In this document: positions 28,243-38,049 of the stretch, in pieces | How the letters are laid out: every line of letters starts with the position of its first letter | Numbering within the stretch: position 1 is the stretch's first letter | Origin: Polaromonas sp. P2-4 | Lineage (GTDB): Bacteria; Pseudomonadota; Gammaproteobacteria; Burkholderiales; Burkholderiaceae_C | Direction of reading: 5' to 3' | Assembly (NCBI GenBank): GCA_024703855.1 | Contig: CP087965.1 | Location: 4,146,001 to 4,210,000, forward strand | Length of the DNA: 64,000 nt | Program-made: the position numbers and the translations under genes | Notes under the pieces: generated by a model | What the model was told of the DNA's origin: nothing | Databases searched by the model: none | Seen by the model: the letters and a program-made list of their open reading frames with translations, nothing else

Positions 28243-29426
28243 ATGTCACGTGAAGTTGTTGTAGTCAGCGGTGTGCGCACTGCCATTGGTACCTATGGCG
28301 GCAGCCTGAAGGACACGCCCCCTACCGAACTGGCCGCGCAAGTCGTGCGCGAGTCGCTGGCGCGGGGCCGGTGTGGACGGTGCCGACGTCGGCCATGTGG
28401 TGTTTGGCCATGTGGTCAACACCGAACCGAAAGACATGTACCTGTCGCGCGTGGCGGCCATCAACGGCGGCTGTGGGGAGGGTACGCCGGCGTTCAACGT
28501 CAACCGGCTCTGCGGCTCGGGCCTGCAGGCCATCATTTCGGCCAGCCAGTCGATTTTGCTGGGTGACGCCGACATCGCCATAGGCGGCGGCGCCGAGAAC
28601 ATGAGCCGTGGCCCCTACGCCAGCCTGTCGGCCCGCTGGGGTGCCCGCATGGGTGACAGCAAGATGGTGGACATGGTGGTGGGCGCGCTGCACGACCCCT
28701 TCCAGACCATCCACATGGGCGTGACGGCCGAGAACATCGCGGCCAAGTGGGGCATCAGCCGCGAAGAGCAGGACGCGGTTGCCGTCGAAAGCCACAACCG
28801 CGCCCAGCGCGCCACCGAGGCCGGCTACTTCAAGGAGCAGATCCTGCCCGTCATGCTGAAAAGCAAAAGGGCGAGGTGGCCTACGCCACCGATGAGCATT
28901 TCCGCCCCAACTGCACGCTGGCCGACATGGCCAAGCTCAAGCCCGTCTTCATCAAGGAAAACGGCACGGTCACCGCCGGCAATGCCTCCGGCATCAACGA
29001 CGCCGCCGCCGCCGTGCTGTTGATGGAAGCCGGCACCGCCAAGGCCCGCGGTGCCAAACCACTGGCCCGGCTGGTGGCCTACGCCCACGCTGGTGTAGAC
29101 CCCAAATACATGGGCATCGGCCCGGTGCCCGCTACCAAGCTGGCACTGCAAAAGCCGGCCTGACGGTCAATGACCTGGACGTGATCGAGGCCAACGAAGC
29201 CTTTGCCGCCCAGGCCTGCGCCGTGACGCGTGACCTGGGGCTGGACCCGGCCAAGGTCAACCCCAACGGTTCGGGCATCTCGCTGGGCCATCCGATTGGC
29301 GCCACCGGCGCGCTGATCACGGTGAAAGCCCTGTACGAGCTGCAGCGCATCGGTGGCCGCTACGCGCTGGTAACGATGTGCATAGGCGGCGGCCAGGGCA
29401 TTGCGGCGATTTTTGAGCGGATGTAA
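28243..29426 (+). CDS. Acetyl-CoA acetyltransferase / beta-ketothiolase (frameshifted)
   Basis: Thiolase of about 393 residues. Start ATG at 28243 (MSREVVVVSGVRTAIG, the typical thiolase start). Nucleophile Cys in NRLCGSGLQAI, His in GHPIGATGA and second Cys in MCIGGGQG are present. Three shifts: near 28372 (a GGGG run one too long), near 28862 (KSK before GEVAYATDEH) and near 29152 (an AAAA run one short before AGLTVND). It interconverts acetoacetyl-CoA or other 3-ketoacyl-CoA and acetyl-CoA. The acetoacetate released by BKACE could feed into it (inference). Confidence 0.87.
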
Positions 29427-29616
29427 GGGCTGCGGGCGCGTCCCTGCAGGTTGAGAAATCGAACCCATGAGGCAACAACTGATCCGTGGGGCGAACTTTT
29501 TCTGACAAACCGACTTGATTTCAGCCCGCGCAGGCCGTTTCTGAGCCAGGTCGTCTACGAAGCCTGATGCCCCATGACGTGACTGAAAATTCCCCTATTG
29601 ATTGCAGAGACCCATC

Positions 29617-30078
29617 ATGTTTCGAACCCTGCTGAAATCCAAGATCCACCGCGTCGTGGTAACCCACTGCGAGTTGCATTACGAAGGCTCCTGCGCCATC
29701 GACGAAAACCTGCTGGACGCGGCCAACATCGCCGAGAACGAGCAAATCCATATCTGGAACATCAACAACGGCGAGCGTTTTGTCACGTATGCCATCAAGG
29801 GTGAGCGCGGCTCCGGCATGATTTCGGTCAACGGCTCGGCCGCACGCCGCGCCGCTGCCGGTGATCTGATCATCATCGCGGCCTTTGCCCAGGTGCACAA
29901 CGACCAGGTGAGCGCACATGATCCCCAACTGGTGTTTGTGGACGACAAGAACCGCCAGACCGAGTTGCGCCACAAGGTGCCAACCCAACTCATGCGATGC
30001 CGCACCCCGGCGGGCCCAGCGCGTGCCGGCAACGCTGGACGATGTGCTGACCCAAACCGCAGGCTTCTCCGATGCTGA
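29617..30078 (+). CDS. panD: Aspartate 1-decarboxylase PanD
   Basis: Start ATG at 29617 (MFRTLLKSKIHRVVVTH). The self-cleavage site Gly-Ser in HYEGSCAID, which yields the pyruvoyl cofactor, is intact, as are IWNINNGERF and GSGMISVNGSAARRA. It makes beta-alanine for pantothenate/CoA. After KNRQTELRHKV (about 29980) the residues stop resembling the family and the frame overlaps bioF; a late frameshift could have changed the C-terminus. Its overlap with bioF (start 30072) suggests co-transcription. Confidence 0.85.
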   Translation: MFRTLLKSKIHRVVVTHCELHYEGSCAIDENLLDAANIAENEQIHIWNINNGERFVTYAIKGERGSGMISVNGSAARRAAAGDLIIIAAFAQVHNDQVSAHDPQLVFVDDKNRQTELRHKVPTQLMRCRTPAGPARAGNAGRCADPNRRLLRC

Positions 30079-31289
30079 TCGAACACCTGAACCGGCAACG
30101 GCTTGAGCGCGAGGCCCAGGGGCTACAGCGCCAGCGCCGCATCGCCGAGTCCCCGTGCGCGCCGCGCCAGTGGGTCAGCCAGGGCGGTCAGCCGGCGCGC
30201 GAGTTGCTGGCGTTTTGCAGCAACGACTACCTGGGCCTGGCCAATCACCCGGCCCTGGTTGAGGCGCTGGCCGAGGGCGCGCGGCAATTCGGTGCGGGCA
30301 GCGGCGCCTCGCACCTGATCAGTGGCCACTCACGCGCCCATGCCGGGCTTGAAGACGATCTGGCTGCCTGGCTGGCACCCAGCATTCCCAATGCTGCGGC
30401 GCTGTACTTCTGCACCGGCTACCTGGCCAACCTGGCCTTGCTGACCGCGCTGGGCGACGCCAGCGCCACGATCTTTGCCGACAAGCTCAACCATGCTTCG
30501 CTGATTGACGGTGCGCTGCTGGCCAAGGCGACCATGCAGCGCTACGCGCACCGCAACCTGACCGTGCTGGCCGGCCAGCTGGAACGTTGCACGACCCCCA
30601 TCAAGCTCATCGTGACCGATGCGGTCTTCAGCATGGACGGCGATCTGGCCGACCTGCCGGCGCTGCTGGCGCTGGCCGAGCGCTTTGACGCCTGGCTGAT
30701 CGTGGACGACGCCCATGGCTTTGGCGTGATCGGCGCTCAGGGGCGCGGCAGCCTGTCGCATTTTGGCCTGCACAGCGAACGCCTGATCTACATGGGCACG
30801 CTGGGCAAGGCGGCGGGCCTGGGCGGCGCTTTTGTCGCGGCCGACCCGAGCATCATCGACTGGCTGGTGCAGTCGGCACGCCCCTACATCTACACCACCG
30901 CCGCCCCACCCGCCGTGGCCCACGCCTTGCGCGAGAGCCTGCGCCTCATCGGCGGCGCCGAGGGCGATCAGCGGCGCGCGCAACTGCAGCAACTGATCAC
31001 TCAGCTGCGCACCCAACTGTTCGCCCTGATCGCCGCGCACCCGACACTGGGTTGGCGGCTGGCGGATTCCAGCACCGCGATTCAGCCGCTGATCGTGGGC
31101 GACAACACCGCCGCCCTGGCACTGATGGCGGCACTGGATGCGCAAGGTCTGTGGGTGCCGGCCATCCGTCCGCCCACGGTACCGGTGGGCACGGCCCGGC
31201 TGCGCATCACCCTCAGCGCCAGCCACAGCGCCGCGGATGTGCAGCGCCTGGTCGATGGCCTGGCCTGCGCCGCCCGGGAGTCGCCATGA
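30072..31289 (+). CDS. bioF: 8-amino-7-oxononanoate synthase BioF
   Basis: 405 residues, intact. PLP-dependent alpha-oxoamine synthase condensing pimeloyl thioester with alanine. FCSNDYLGLANHP, SGASHLISGHS, VDDAHGFGVIG and the PLP Lys in GTLGKAAGLGGAFV are visible. It starts inside the end of panD and its stop TGA overlaps the ATG of the bioD stub (ATGA at 31286-31289), so the biotin genes were translationally coupled. Confidence 0.92.
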   Translation: MLIEHLNRQRLEREAQGLQRQRRIAESPCAPRQWVSQGGQPARELLAFCSNDYLGLANHPALVEALAEGARQFGAGSGASHLISGHSRAHAGLEDDLAAWLAPSIPNAAALYFCTGYLANLALLTALGDASATIFADKLNHASLIDGALLAKATMQRYAHRNLTVLAGQLERCTTPIKLIVTDAVFSMDGDLADLPALLALAERFDAWLIVDDAHGFGVIGAQGRGSLSHFGLHSERLIYMGTLGKAAGLGGAFVAADPSIIDWLVQSARPYIYTTAAPPAVAHALRESLRLIGGAEGDQRRAQLQQLITQLRTQLFALIAAHPTLGWRLADSSTAIQPLIVGDNTAALALMAALDAQGLWVPAIRPPTVPVGTARLRITLSASHSAADVQRLVDGLACAARESP

Positions 31290-31327
31290 CAACACCTCAT
31301 CCGCTACACGGCTGTTTCGTCACCCGC
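31286..31327 (+). pseudogene. bioD: bioD (dethiobiotin synthetase) 5' stub
   Basis: The ATG overlapping the bioF stop reads MTTPHPLHGCFVT, which fits the first residues of BioD (normally followed by the GTDTxxGKT P-loop). After FVT the sequence turns into RRRGGPSGQYDP and ends; bioB starts 93 bp later. The rest of bioD, including its ATP-binding loop, is missing, so dethiobiotin synthetase must come from elsewhere or be absent. Assignment rests on 13 residues and gene order. Confidence 0.45.
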
Positions 31328-31419
31328 CGCCGTGGCGGCCCATCTGGACAATACGACCCTCAGAAGCGTGTTTTCATAGCTTTCCCTTTTTCTCTTCCCT
31401 CTTCACCTGAGAAACACCC

Positions 31420-32455
31420 ATGACGACCATTGCCACCATTCCCGTTTCGTCCCTGCGTCGCACGCCCGCGCCCTTCACCGCGCCTGCAAGCACCGCTTCG
31501 CTGGCAGGTCGAAGACATAGCAGCCCTGTACGCACTGCCGTTCATGGACTTGCTGTTTCGCGCCCAGCAGGTGCACCGCGAGCACTTTGACGCCAACGAA
31601 GTGCAGTTGTCCACACTGCTGTCCATCAAGACCGGCGGTTGCGCTGAGGACTGCGGCTATTGCCCGCAATCGTCCCACTTCGAGACCGAGGTCAAAGCCA
31701 GCAAGCTGATGCCACTGGCCGAGGTGATGCAAGCCGCGCAGGCGGCCAAGGCCCAGGGCGCCACCCGCTTTTGCATGGGCGCGGCCTGGCGCAGCCCGAA
31801 AGAGCGCGACATGGAGCGGGTGACCGAGATGGTGCGCGAGGTCCGGGCGCTGGGTCTGGAGACCTGCATGACACTGGGCATGCTGGAGGCCGAGCAGGCC
31901 CAGGCGCTGAAAGATGCCGGCCTGGACTATTACAACCACAACCTGGACAGCTCGCCCGAGTTCTATGAACGCATCATCAGCACCCGCACCTACCAGGACC
32001 GGCTCGACACGCTCGGCCATGTGCGCGAAGCCGGCATCAACGTTTGCTGCGGCGGTATCGTTGGCATGGGCGAAAGCCGGCTGCAGCGCGCCGGGCTGAT
32101 CGCGCAACTCGCCAACCTCAACCCTTACCCCGAGTCGGTGCCCATCAACAACCTGGTGCCGGTGGCGGGTACGCCACTGGCCAATGCCGCACCGCTGGAC
32201 CCCTTCGAGTTCGTGCGCACGATTGCCGTGGCGCGAATCACCATGCCGCGCACCATGGTCAGGTTGTCGGCCGGACGCGAGCAGATGGATGAAGCCTTGC
32301 AGGCGCTGTGTTTTGCGGCGGGTGCCAATTCCATTTTTTACGGCGACAAGCTGCTCACGACCAGCAACCCGCAGGCCGATCGCGACCGCCTGCTGTTTGA
32401 GCGCCTGGGACTCAAAACCCAGGGCGCCCGCCCCGCAGCGCAACTGGCGCCGTAA
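31420..32455 (+). CDS. bioB: Biotin synthase BioB
   Basis: Radical-SAM enzyme inserting sulfur into dethiobiotin. The CxxxCxxC cluster motif in GGCAEDCGYCPQ is intact, as are RFCMGAAWRSP, YNHNLDSSPEFY and the Arg/Cys ligands of the second cluster. The ATG at 31420 (MTTIATIPVSSLRRTP) fits Comamonadaceae BioB N-termini but is in a different frame from APLRWQVEDIAAL onward, so one shift is likely near 31490. The conserved radical-SAM barrel is otherwise full length. Confidence 0.9.
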
Positions 32456-32457
32456 AC

Positions 32458-33713
32458 ATGAACGCGGTAACCATGAGCGCAGACCTGAGGCCACCAGCGC
32501 TGGCGCGGCCCCTCATGGATGCCGCGTTCCTGGCCAACCCCTATCCAACCTACCGGGCCCTGCGGGAGGCCGGCGCTATCCACTGGAGCGAGGAGTTCTT
32601 CGGCGGTGCCTGGCTGCTGACACGCCATGCCGATGTCGAACTGGTGCTGCGTGATCCGCGCTTTTCCGCGCAGCGCACTGGGGCCTGGGTCAAGGACCGC
32701 GAAGACACTGTGGGTGAGCTGAGCGGCTTTCAACAGCTGTTTTCCCGCGCCTTGCTGTTTCTCGACGCGCCCGACCACCCGCGCATCCGCAAGGTGCTGC
32801 ATGCGGGCTTTCGGCCGGATGTGCTTCAGCGGCTGGTGCCACATATTGAGCAGGCGGTCACTGAACTGCTCGACCAGGGGGAGGGCGCTGACGGCTTCGA
32901 TTTCATCGAGACGGTCGCCCGGCCGCTGCCGGTGCGGGTGATCACGCTGCTGCTGGGCATCGAGAACCTCCAGTACGATGACTTCATGGCCTGGTCGGAG
33001 GATCTTGCCAGCTTCATCGGCGCACCGCAGCCCACGCGGGGGCAGGCGCGCCGGGCCCAGACCAGCCTGCTGGCCATGAGCCGCTACTTCGAGACCCTGC
33101 TGGAGCAAAAACGCCAAACGCCTGGCGACGATCTGACCAGCCGCCTGGTGCAGGCCGAGGCCTGCGGCGAGATCCAGGGTGGCGCCGAGTTGCTCGCACA
33201 GTGCGCCATGCTGCTGTTTGCCGGTTTTGAGACCACGCGCCATTTGCTGGGAAGCGGTTTGCAGGCATTGCTGGCGCATCCCGACCAATGGCAGCGTCTG
33301 CAGCAAGCCCCCGAACTGCTGCCTGGTGCGGTGCGCGAGCTGCTGCGCTACTGACAGTCCCGTGCAATACACCGGACGGCGTGTTGCGACCGACCTGATG
33401 CTGCACGGCCAGCAACTGCGCCGCGGCGATCTGGTGGTACCCCTGATCGGCGCCGCCAACCGGGACCCGAGGCGCTACGCGCAGCCTGACGTTCTCGACA
33501 TCACCCGGCGCGACGGCAGTTCGCTCTCATTCGGCTCGGGCCCGCACGTTTGCATTGGCGCGGCGCTCACGTTGATGGAAGCCGAGATCGTCTTTCGGCA
33601 GCTGCTGCGGCGCTGGCCCGAACTCAGCCTGGCGGATGCCTCGCCGCACTGGATCAGCAACCCGCTTTACCGTGGACTGGTGACACTGCCGCTGCGGCGG
33701 GGCGCCCGCTTAA
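32458..33713 (+). CDS. Cytochrome P450 (frameshifted)
   Basis: Class I bacterial P450, start ATG at 32458, two bases after the bioB stop. Oxygen-binding I-helix AGFETTRH, K-helix ExxR in ELLRYDSPV and heme-Cys loop FGSGPHVCIGAAL are all present. A shift near 33350 (LLRY then stop) separates the first 298 residues from SPVQYTGRRV onward. A GGGG run near 33699 may be one too long; removing a G gives a natural end at the TAA 33711. Gene order after bioF-bioB recalls Bacillus BioI, a P450 that makes pimeloyl-ACP, but this is only an analogy. Confidence 0.82.
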
Positions 33714-34642
33714 CCAACGGCACTCAAACCAGCAAGGCGTCGATCCATCCGCGCAAGCGGTTCACGAAGGCCCCCTCTGCACAGGTGTCGGCGAAGGCAA
33801 TGAGCGTTTGCGTGGGCATGTATGCATCGCCGGTTCACTGTTTCAGTGCATTCAAGTGGAGCGCCATTACTTAATACCCATCTACTGTGGTCTACGCTGT
33901 GGATAAATGCCTGAACAACTCGGAAATGTGGCGTCAGCAGTGGGTTTGCCGATCATGCTTAAGGAATAGGCAGTTGAGGTGAAGCTTCAGGCCCAGAGCA
34001 TGTTGCCGCCAGTGCAGATTTGACCAGGTTCGCCAATCATTGGTTAACCCGCTTCAACTGGGCTGAAAAAGCCCGACGTACTTTGATTTGACCCGACGGC
34101 CTTTGTCTTTACGATCACAACGACTGAACACCAGGCGACACAGTGAATAGCCGTACGTTTACATACAGGCGATTTATGCCCAATACCGGCCCGTTTCCCC
34201 CTCCTGGATAACTGACCCCGCCTTTTGTCCCCCTCATGTCCCCCTCGGGCTCGTCTCAAGCACGGGGGCGCCGGGGCGGCGCTCGAAGAGTCGCCAGGGT
34301 ACCTGCTGCGGTTGCTTGCCATCGGCCAGCTCCTGGCACCGCGCAGCTTCCAGCGCCTTGACCTGCTGCTTGACCAGCACCAGCGGTGCACTCTCGCGCT
34401 CGATCTCGGCGCGCAACGCAGGGTGGTACGGGCGAGCGCACGTCATGCTCAAGCGTGAGGGTTTCAAGGACACCAGGACGCTGGAATCAACGTACAGCAT
34501 CTGTAGCGCGCATCTTGGCTCAGTTGCTACATCACTGAAGTACCCATGGGCAGCGCTTCGCTGTTATCTCTACCAATCCCGTGGTGCTGGGCTGGATTCC
34601 TGAAATCTGCTTACATCCATCGTTACATCGACGGGAAATAAA
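33714..34642. other. Gene-poor stretch before the integrated element
   Basis: No full-length gene is seen. The minus strand at about 34234-34500 can encode a short segment (HPALRAEIERESAPLVLVKQ) that faintly recalls IS110-type transposases; I cannot confirm it. The minus strand at about 33728-33820 can encode a 31-residue peptide (MPTQTLIAFADTCAEGAF...) of unknown relation. Probably decayed mobile-element sequence. Confidence 0.35.
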
Positions 34643-34673
34643 AAAGCCTGCTACCAAATTAATAGCAGGCTTT
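34643..34673 (-). terminator. Original terminator of tRNA-Thr, displaced by the element
   Basis: Stem AAAGCCTGCTA / TAGCAGGCTTT (10-11 bp) with a short AT-rich loop. Read on the minus strand it is followed by a run of Ts, so it terminates minus-strand transcription. It lies just beyond the left copy of the tRNA-Thr 3' end and is now 8.6 kb away from the intact tRNA. Confidence 0.7.
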
Positions 34674-34679
34674 CTATTA

Positions 34680-34731
34680 TTTACTGGTGCCGGAGAGATG
34701 AATCGAACACCCGACCTTCTCATTACGAATG
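34680..34731. repeat. Left attachment repeat (attL), 52 bp
   Basis: 52-bp sequence beginning tttactggtgccgg and ending cattacgaatg, identical to 43292-43343. It contains the 3' half of tRNA-Thr(CGT) from the anticodon loop through CCA. It marks the left boundary of the element, created by integration into the tRNA gene. Confidence 0.92.
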
Positions 34732-34859
34732 TGAGAATAAATCTATTCGCCATCGTTGATTGATACCCTACAATCAATATAAATCAACAGCTTACAAGCG
34801 AAGCACTGGACAGGTGAACAGCTTGGGTGTTGATTGATATTCCCCAAAATGGGGCGAAA

Positions 34860-34881
34860 GTGGCTACATGGTGGCTACATG
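34860..34881 (+). repeat. Tandem 11-bp repeats, left integrase arm site
   Basis: Two contiguous copies of GTGGCTACATG at 34860-34870 and 34871-34881. The same pair occurs at 43219-43240 near the other end. The left pair overlaps the integrase start codon at 34879. Likely arm-type binding sites for the integrase, which would also let it repress its own gene. Confidence 0.7.
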
Positions 34882-36261
34882 GAAACGGGGCGAACGATGG
34901 CACGACCAAAGAAAACCGATGCACCAGACCTAGGCGAAGCGCAAGACCTGACCGCTGGGTTAATCGAGCGCCTGACCTGCACGGCTGGAAAACTGCAAAC
35001 CTTCATGCGTGACACCAAAGCGCCCGGCCTGCGCGTGCGTGCAACGCCTGCCAGTGCCAAAAACCCCCAAGGCGTTAAAGCATTCGTGTTCGAAGCCAAG
35101 CTGAACCGGCAAACCATCCGCCGCACTATCGGGGACGTTAGAGCCTGGAGCATTGAGGACGCCCGCACCGAAGCCCGCGCCCTTGCAAAGACTGTCAAAA
35201 GCGACAAGCAAGACCCCCGCGAACTGGAGCGTCAGCAAGACGCTGCCAAAGCTGCCGATATTGCCGCCGCTACTGCCCGTGCCGTGACCGTGGGCGATGT
35301 TTGGCCGCGTTACCTTACTGAGGGCAAGCCTAAGCGCAAACCATCGTTCAAGCCCCGTTATCGTGCTGACCTTGAGGCGATGGCCGCGCCCGGTGGTGAA
35401 AAGAAAAAGCGAGGGCAGGGCAACACACGACCGGGGCCACTTTATCCGCTGCTAGCGCTGCCGCTGGCCGGAGTGGATGAGGACAGCCTGAAAAGCTGGT
35501 ATGACCGTGAGGCTAAATCAGGGGAGCATCAAGCCGCCCGCGCCCTGATGATGTTTCGCGGGTTCCTGCGCTGGTGTGCTGGTCGCCCGGAATATCGCGC
35601 CCTGATTGACCGTGACGCCGGTAAAGCCGCCGCTATCGTGGAAGGCTTGCCAAGCAACACGCGCCGCACCGATGCGCTTGAGGCCGCACAGGTGCCCGGC
35701 TGGTGGACTGGTGTAGAGCAACTGAGCAACCGCACCGCCAGTGTGTACCTTCGCGCCTTGCTGCTGACAGGTGCCCGCCGTGAAGAGATGGCCGCGCTAA
35801 AGTGGGCCGATGTAGATTTTCAGTGGCGCAAGCTGACCATTGCCGACAAGGTGGAAGCGACCCGCGTTATTCCGTTGACCGGGTATCTTTCGCAACAACT
35901 CGCAAGCCTGCCGCGTATCAATGAATTTGTGTTTGCCAGCACGGGCAAAGCTGGCCGGATTGCCGACACCCGCGCAAGCCATGCAAAAGCCCTGCAAAGC
36001 GCCGGAATTGATGGCCTGACTATCCACGGCCTGCGCCGTTCGTTTTCGCTGCTGGGAGAGGCTGCCGGGGCTCCTGCTGGTGCCATTGCGCAGGTGATGG
36101 GGCATAAGCCTAGCGCGACCGCTGAAGGCTACCGCCCGCGAAGTGTTGACGCCTTGAGGCCATACCTTGCACAGATTGAAGCGCACATTCTGGAGCAAGC
36201 CGGGGTGACGTTCGATGCCAAGGCCGCGCCCGGTGCGCTGCGCGTGGTGCAAGCCGCGTAA
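34879..36261 (+). CDS. Tyrosine-type site-specific integrase (P4-like)
   Basis: About 460 residues. ATG at 34879 chosen; the ATG at 34897 (MARPKKTDAPDL) is an alternative. The N-terminal arm-binding/DUF4102-like part includes RDTKAPGLRVRATPASAKNP. The catalytic domain has Arg in LLTGARREEMAALKW, HxxR in IHGLRRSFSLL and the nucleophilic Tyr in TAEGYRPRS. It recombines the tRNA-Thr attachment site. Intact, so the element may still move. Confidence 0.9.
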   Translation: METGRTMARPKKTDAPDLGEAQDLTAGLIERLTCTAGKLQTFMRDTKAPGLRVRATPASAKNPQGVKAFVFEAKLNRQTIRRTIGDVRAWSIEDARTEARALAKTVKSDKQDPRELERQQDAAKAADIAAATARAVTVGDVWPRYLTEGKPKRKPSFKPRYRADLEAMAAPGGEKKKRGQGNTRPGPLYPLLALPLAGVDEDSLKSWYDREAKSGEHQAARALMMFRGFLRWCAGRPEYRALIDRDAGKAAAIVEGLPSNTRRTDALEAAQVPGWWTGVEQLSNRTASVYLRALLLTGARREEMAALKWADVDFQWRKLTIADKVEATRVIPLTGYLSQQLASLPRINEFVFASTGKAGRIADTRASHAKALQSAGIDGLTIHGLRRSFSLLGEAAGAPAGAIAQVMGHKPSATAEGYRPRSVDALRPYLAQIEAHILEQAGVTFDAKAAPGALRVVQAA

Positions 36262-36368
36262 ATCAGTTTTGCCCCGCCTACCCTGCGAGTAATTGCCATA
36301 GGGGAAAAGTCGGTTTCCATTACCGACAGGCGAGGTCTCGTAATGAAGGGCACTTGAAGGGGGCCAAG

Positions 36369-37142
36369 ATGACGTTTGAAGAATTGCCACCGTACATCAG
36401 ACGGCAATGGGAGCAAGCTGAAAAGTATGGGGAAAACATCCGCATGATTCGCACTTTGAGAGCGGGTGGCGTTCGGGAAACCGCATACTCACAAACTAAA
36501 TCCGATTTCATTGCTAATGCAGAGGAAAGACTGAGACGCTACGCAAAAGGTTTTCTTCACCCTCATGAAGCCGCTGCAAAAATTGCGCACGATAAGCCGT
36601 TTGATGAGCCTGTCGAGCGCAAATTGCTAGAAGAAATCGTGGCTGCCATCAAGAGCGGAGCGATTCCGGTCTATGTGGAGCCATTGATGCGGGAGTACTT
36701 CCTATCGCCATCAGATAAATATGTCGAACTTCACACGTACCTGAAACTGGCCGACTTGAATAAATGGCTAGAGAGCATCAAGGCTGACTACCGACTGATG
36801 GATTTCGAGCCAACCAGCACAGAGCCCCAGGCCGCACCCGTGGTGATTGAGAACGCATCCGCTCGTGTGGAGCCTGACAAGGCCGGACCGGGGTGGAGCC
36901 CAAAAATATCCATTAAGCGAGCCCCTGGCTATCGTTGGCCGCTGCTTCAATTTTTGAAATCCGCACACATTGACGGGAAACCTTGTCCAAAGGCCCGCGA
37001 TGTGCTGGAAGATTGGAAGCTGAGACCGCCGACGGATGTGCAGGTTATGTCTGATGGCTTGAAATATAACGATGGCTTAGGCAACCTCAGGGAAGCGAAT
37101 TTAAAAGCCATTCAACAGGCAATTAAGGGTTTACTGAATTAG
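36369..37142 (+). CDS. Hypothetical protein of the integrative element
   Basis: 257 residues from the ATG at 36369 (GAAGGGGG 9 bp upstream). Mostly charged and helical: N-terminal MTFEELPPYIRRQWEQAEKY, middle YVELHTYLKLADLNKWLESI, and a C-terminal basic segment (SIKRAPGYRWPLLQFLKSAH, then DVLEDWKLRPP) that looks like a small DNA-binding or nucleic-acid-associated module. No membrane segment. I do not recognise the family. Confidence 0.7.
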   Translation: MTFEELPPYIRRQWEQAEKYGENIRMIRTLRAGGVRETAYSQTKSDFIANAEERLRRYAKGFLHPHEAAAKIAHDKPFDEPVERKLLEEIVAAIKSGAIPVYVEPLMREYFLSPSDKYVELHTYLKLADLNKWLESIKADYRLMDFEPTSTEPQAAPVVIENASARVEPDKAGPGWSPKISIKRAPGYRWPLLQFLKSAHIDGKPCPKARDVLEDWKLRPPTDVQVMSDGLKYNDGLGNLREANLKAIQQAIKGLLN

Positions 37143-37266
37143 CGAGCCGGATAAGCGCCGCCTAAGCGCCGAACAATCCGAACAAGGGCCGAACAGGCCG
37201 GGCAACATAGGGAAACCAACCCTAAAAATCGACCATCAATGCACCAAAACAGAAAGGTGCATACCG

Positions 37267-37476
37267 ATGGAAAACAAAGCCCCGCAACAGTTCCCAAGGC
37301 TGGAATCTGTGACCCGTCCGACAGTGCCGACCGAACAGGCCGGTTATTACCTTGACCGCCGCCCGCAAACCATGCGTATGTGGGCAATGCGGGAACACCC
37401 GATTAAACCGCTGCGCATCAATGGCCGTCTTGCCTGGCCTGTCTCCGAACTGCGCCGCTTGCTGGGGGTGGCATGA
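37267..37476 (+). CDS. Small helix-turn-helix protein (excisionase/AlpA-like)
   Basis: 69 residues with AAAGGTG upstream. The pattern is that of an AlpA/MerR-type winged helix: TEQAGYYLDRRPQTMRMWA, then PLRINGRLAWPVSELRRLLG. Its position after the integrase gene suggests an excisionase or a regulator of the downstream genes. The stop overlaps the next possible start (ATGA at 37474-37477). Confidence 0.75.
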   Translation: MENKAPQQFPRLESVTRPTVPTEQAGYYLDRRPQTMRMWAMREHPIKPLRINGRLAWPVSELRRLLGVA

Positions 37477-37512
37477 GAGCCGCATTGATGGCGCTGGCAC
37501 TGCGCCTATGGT

Positions 37513-38034
37513 GTGCCATGCCGAGCCGCTGGTTTCGGAGGGCCGCGCGATGAAAAACGCCCGACCCCACAAAAAGCAGAATCGAGCGCCCCCGGTCAAG
37601 GTGCGCAGATTATCGCGCTTGGTGGCTTTCCCACCAAGCCCGCCAGTGTGTGCGCCGAAGTGCTGGCCCGGCTGCTGAACCATGAGCGCCTGACCAGCTT
37701 GGACGCCGTGAGCGAGGCCAGCACGACCCGGCTATCTGCCGTGACGTTCTATCTTGCCGATTCATATGGATGGCCTATTGAGGCTGACGACAAGGCCGCC
37801 GGTTGCCGTGATGGCCGCGTGGCGTGGGTGTCTGAATACTTCCTGCCTGCCGAAGTCATCGCCCATGCAATGGCTGCTGGCGCTGCTGACTGGTGCGCCA
37901 ATGTCCGAGCCGCCCGCCGCGCTCTGCGTGCCAAAGCTGCCGAGGCCCGCCGCAAAGCCGAACGGGCGAACGCTGCCAGAAGAGGCCGCCCGCACCCCGG
38001 ACAGTGGGGATTGTTTGAAGGTGGTGCAGCATGA
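37513..38034 (+). CDS. Hypothetical element protein with HTH-like core
   Basis: About 173 residues; start uncertain (GTG at 37513 is the earliest in frame after the upstream gene). The core IIALGGFPTKPASVCAEVLA then RLLNHERLTSLDAVSEAST then TFYLADSYGWPI looks like a winged-helix module. A strongly basic, Ala-rich coil follows (RRALRAKAAEARRKAERANA) and the end is GQWGLFEGGAA. Phage-satellite proteins of this style often act in replication or its control; the function is not established here. Confidence 0.65.
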   Translation: MPCRAAGFGGPRDEKRPTPQKAESSAPGQGAQIIALGGFPTKPASVCAEVLARLLNHERLTSLDAVSEASTTRLSAVTFYLADSYGWPIEADDKAAGCRDGRVAWVSEYFLPAEVIAHAMAAGAADWCANVRAARRALRAKAAEARRKAERANAARRGRPHPGQWGLFEGGAA

Positions 38035-38049
38035 ATGCAGAGCAGGCCA

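Noticed and set aside
27872..28249. Minus-strand frame covering the AT-rich patch
   Set aside because: Spans an IS66 scar and a nearly pure A/T stretch; no family similarity seen.
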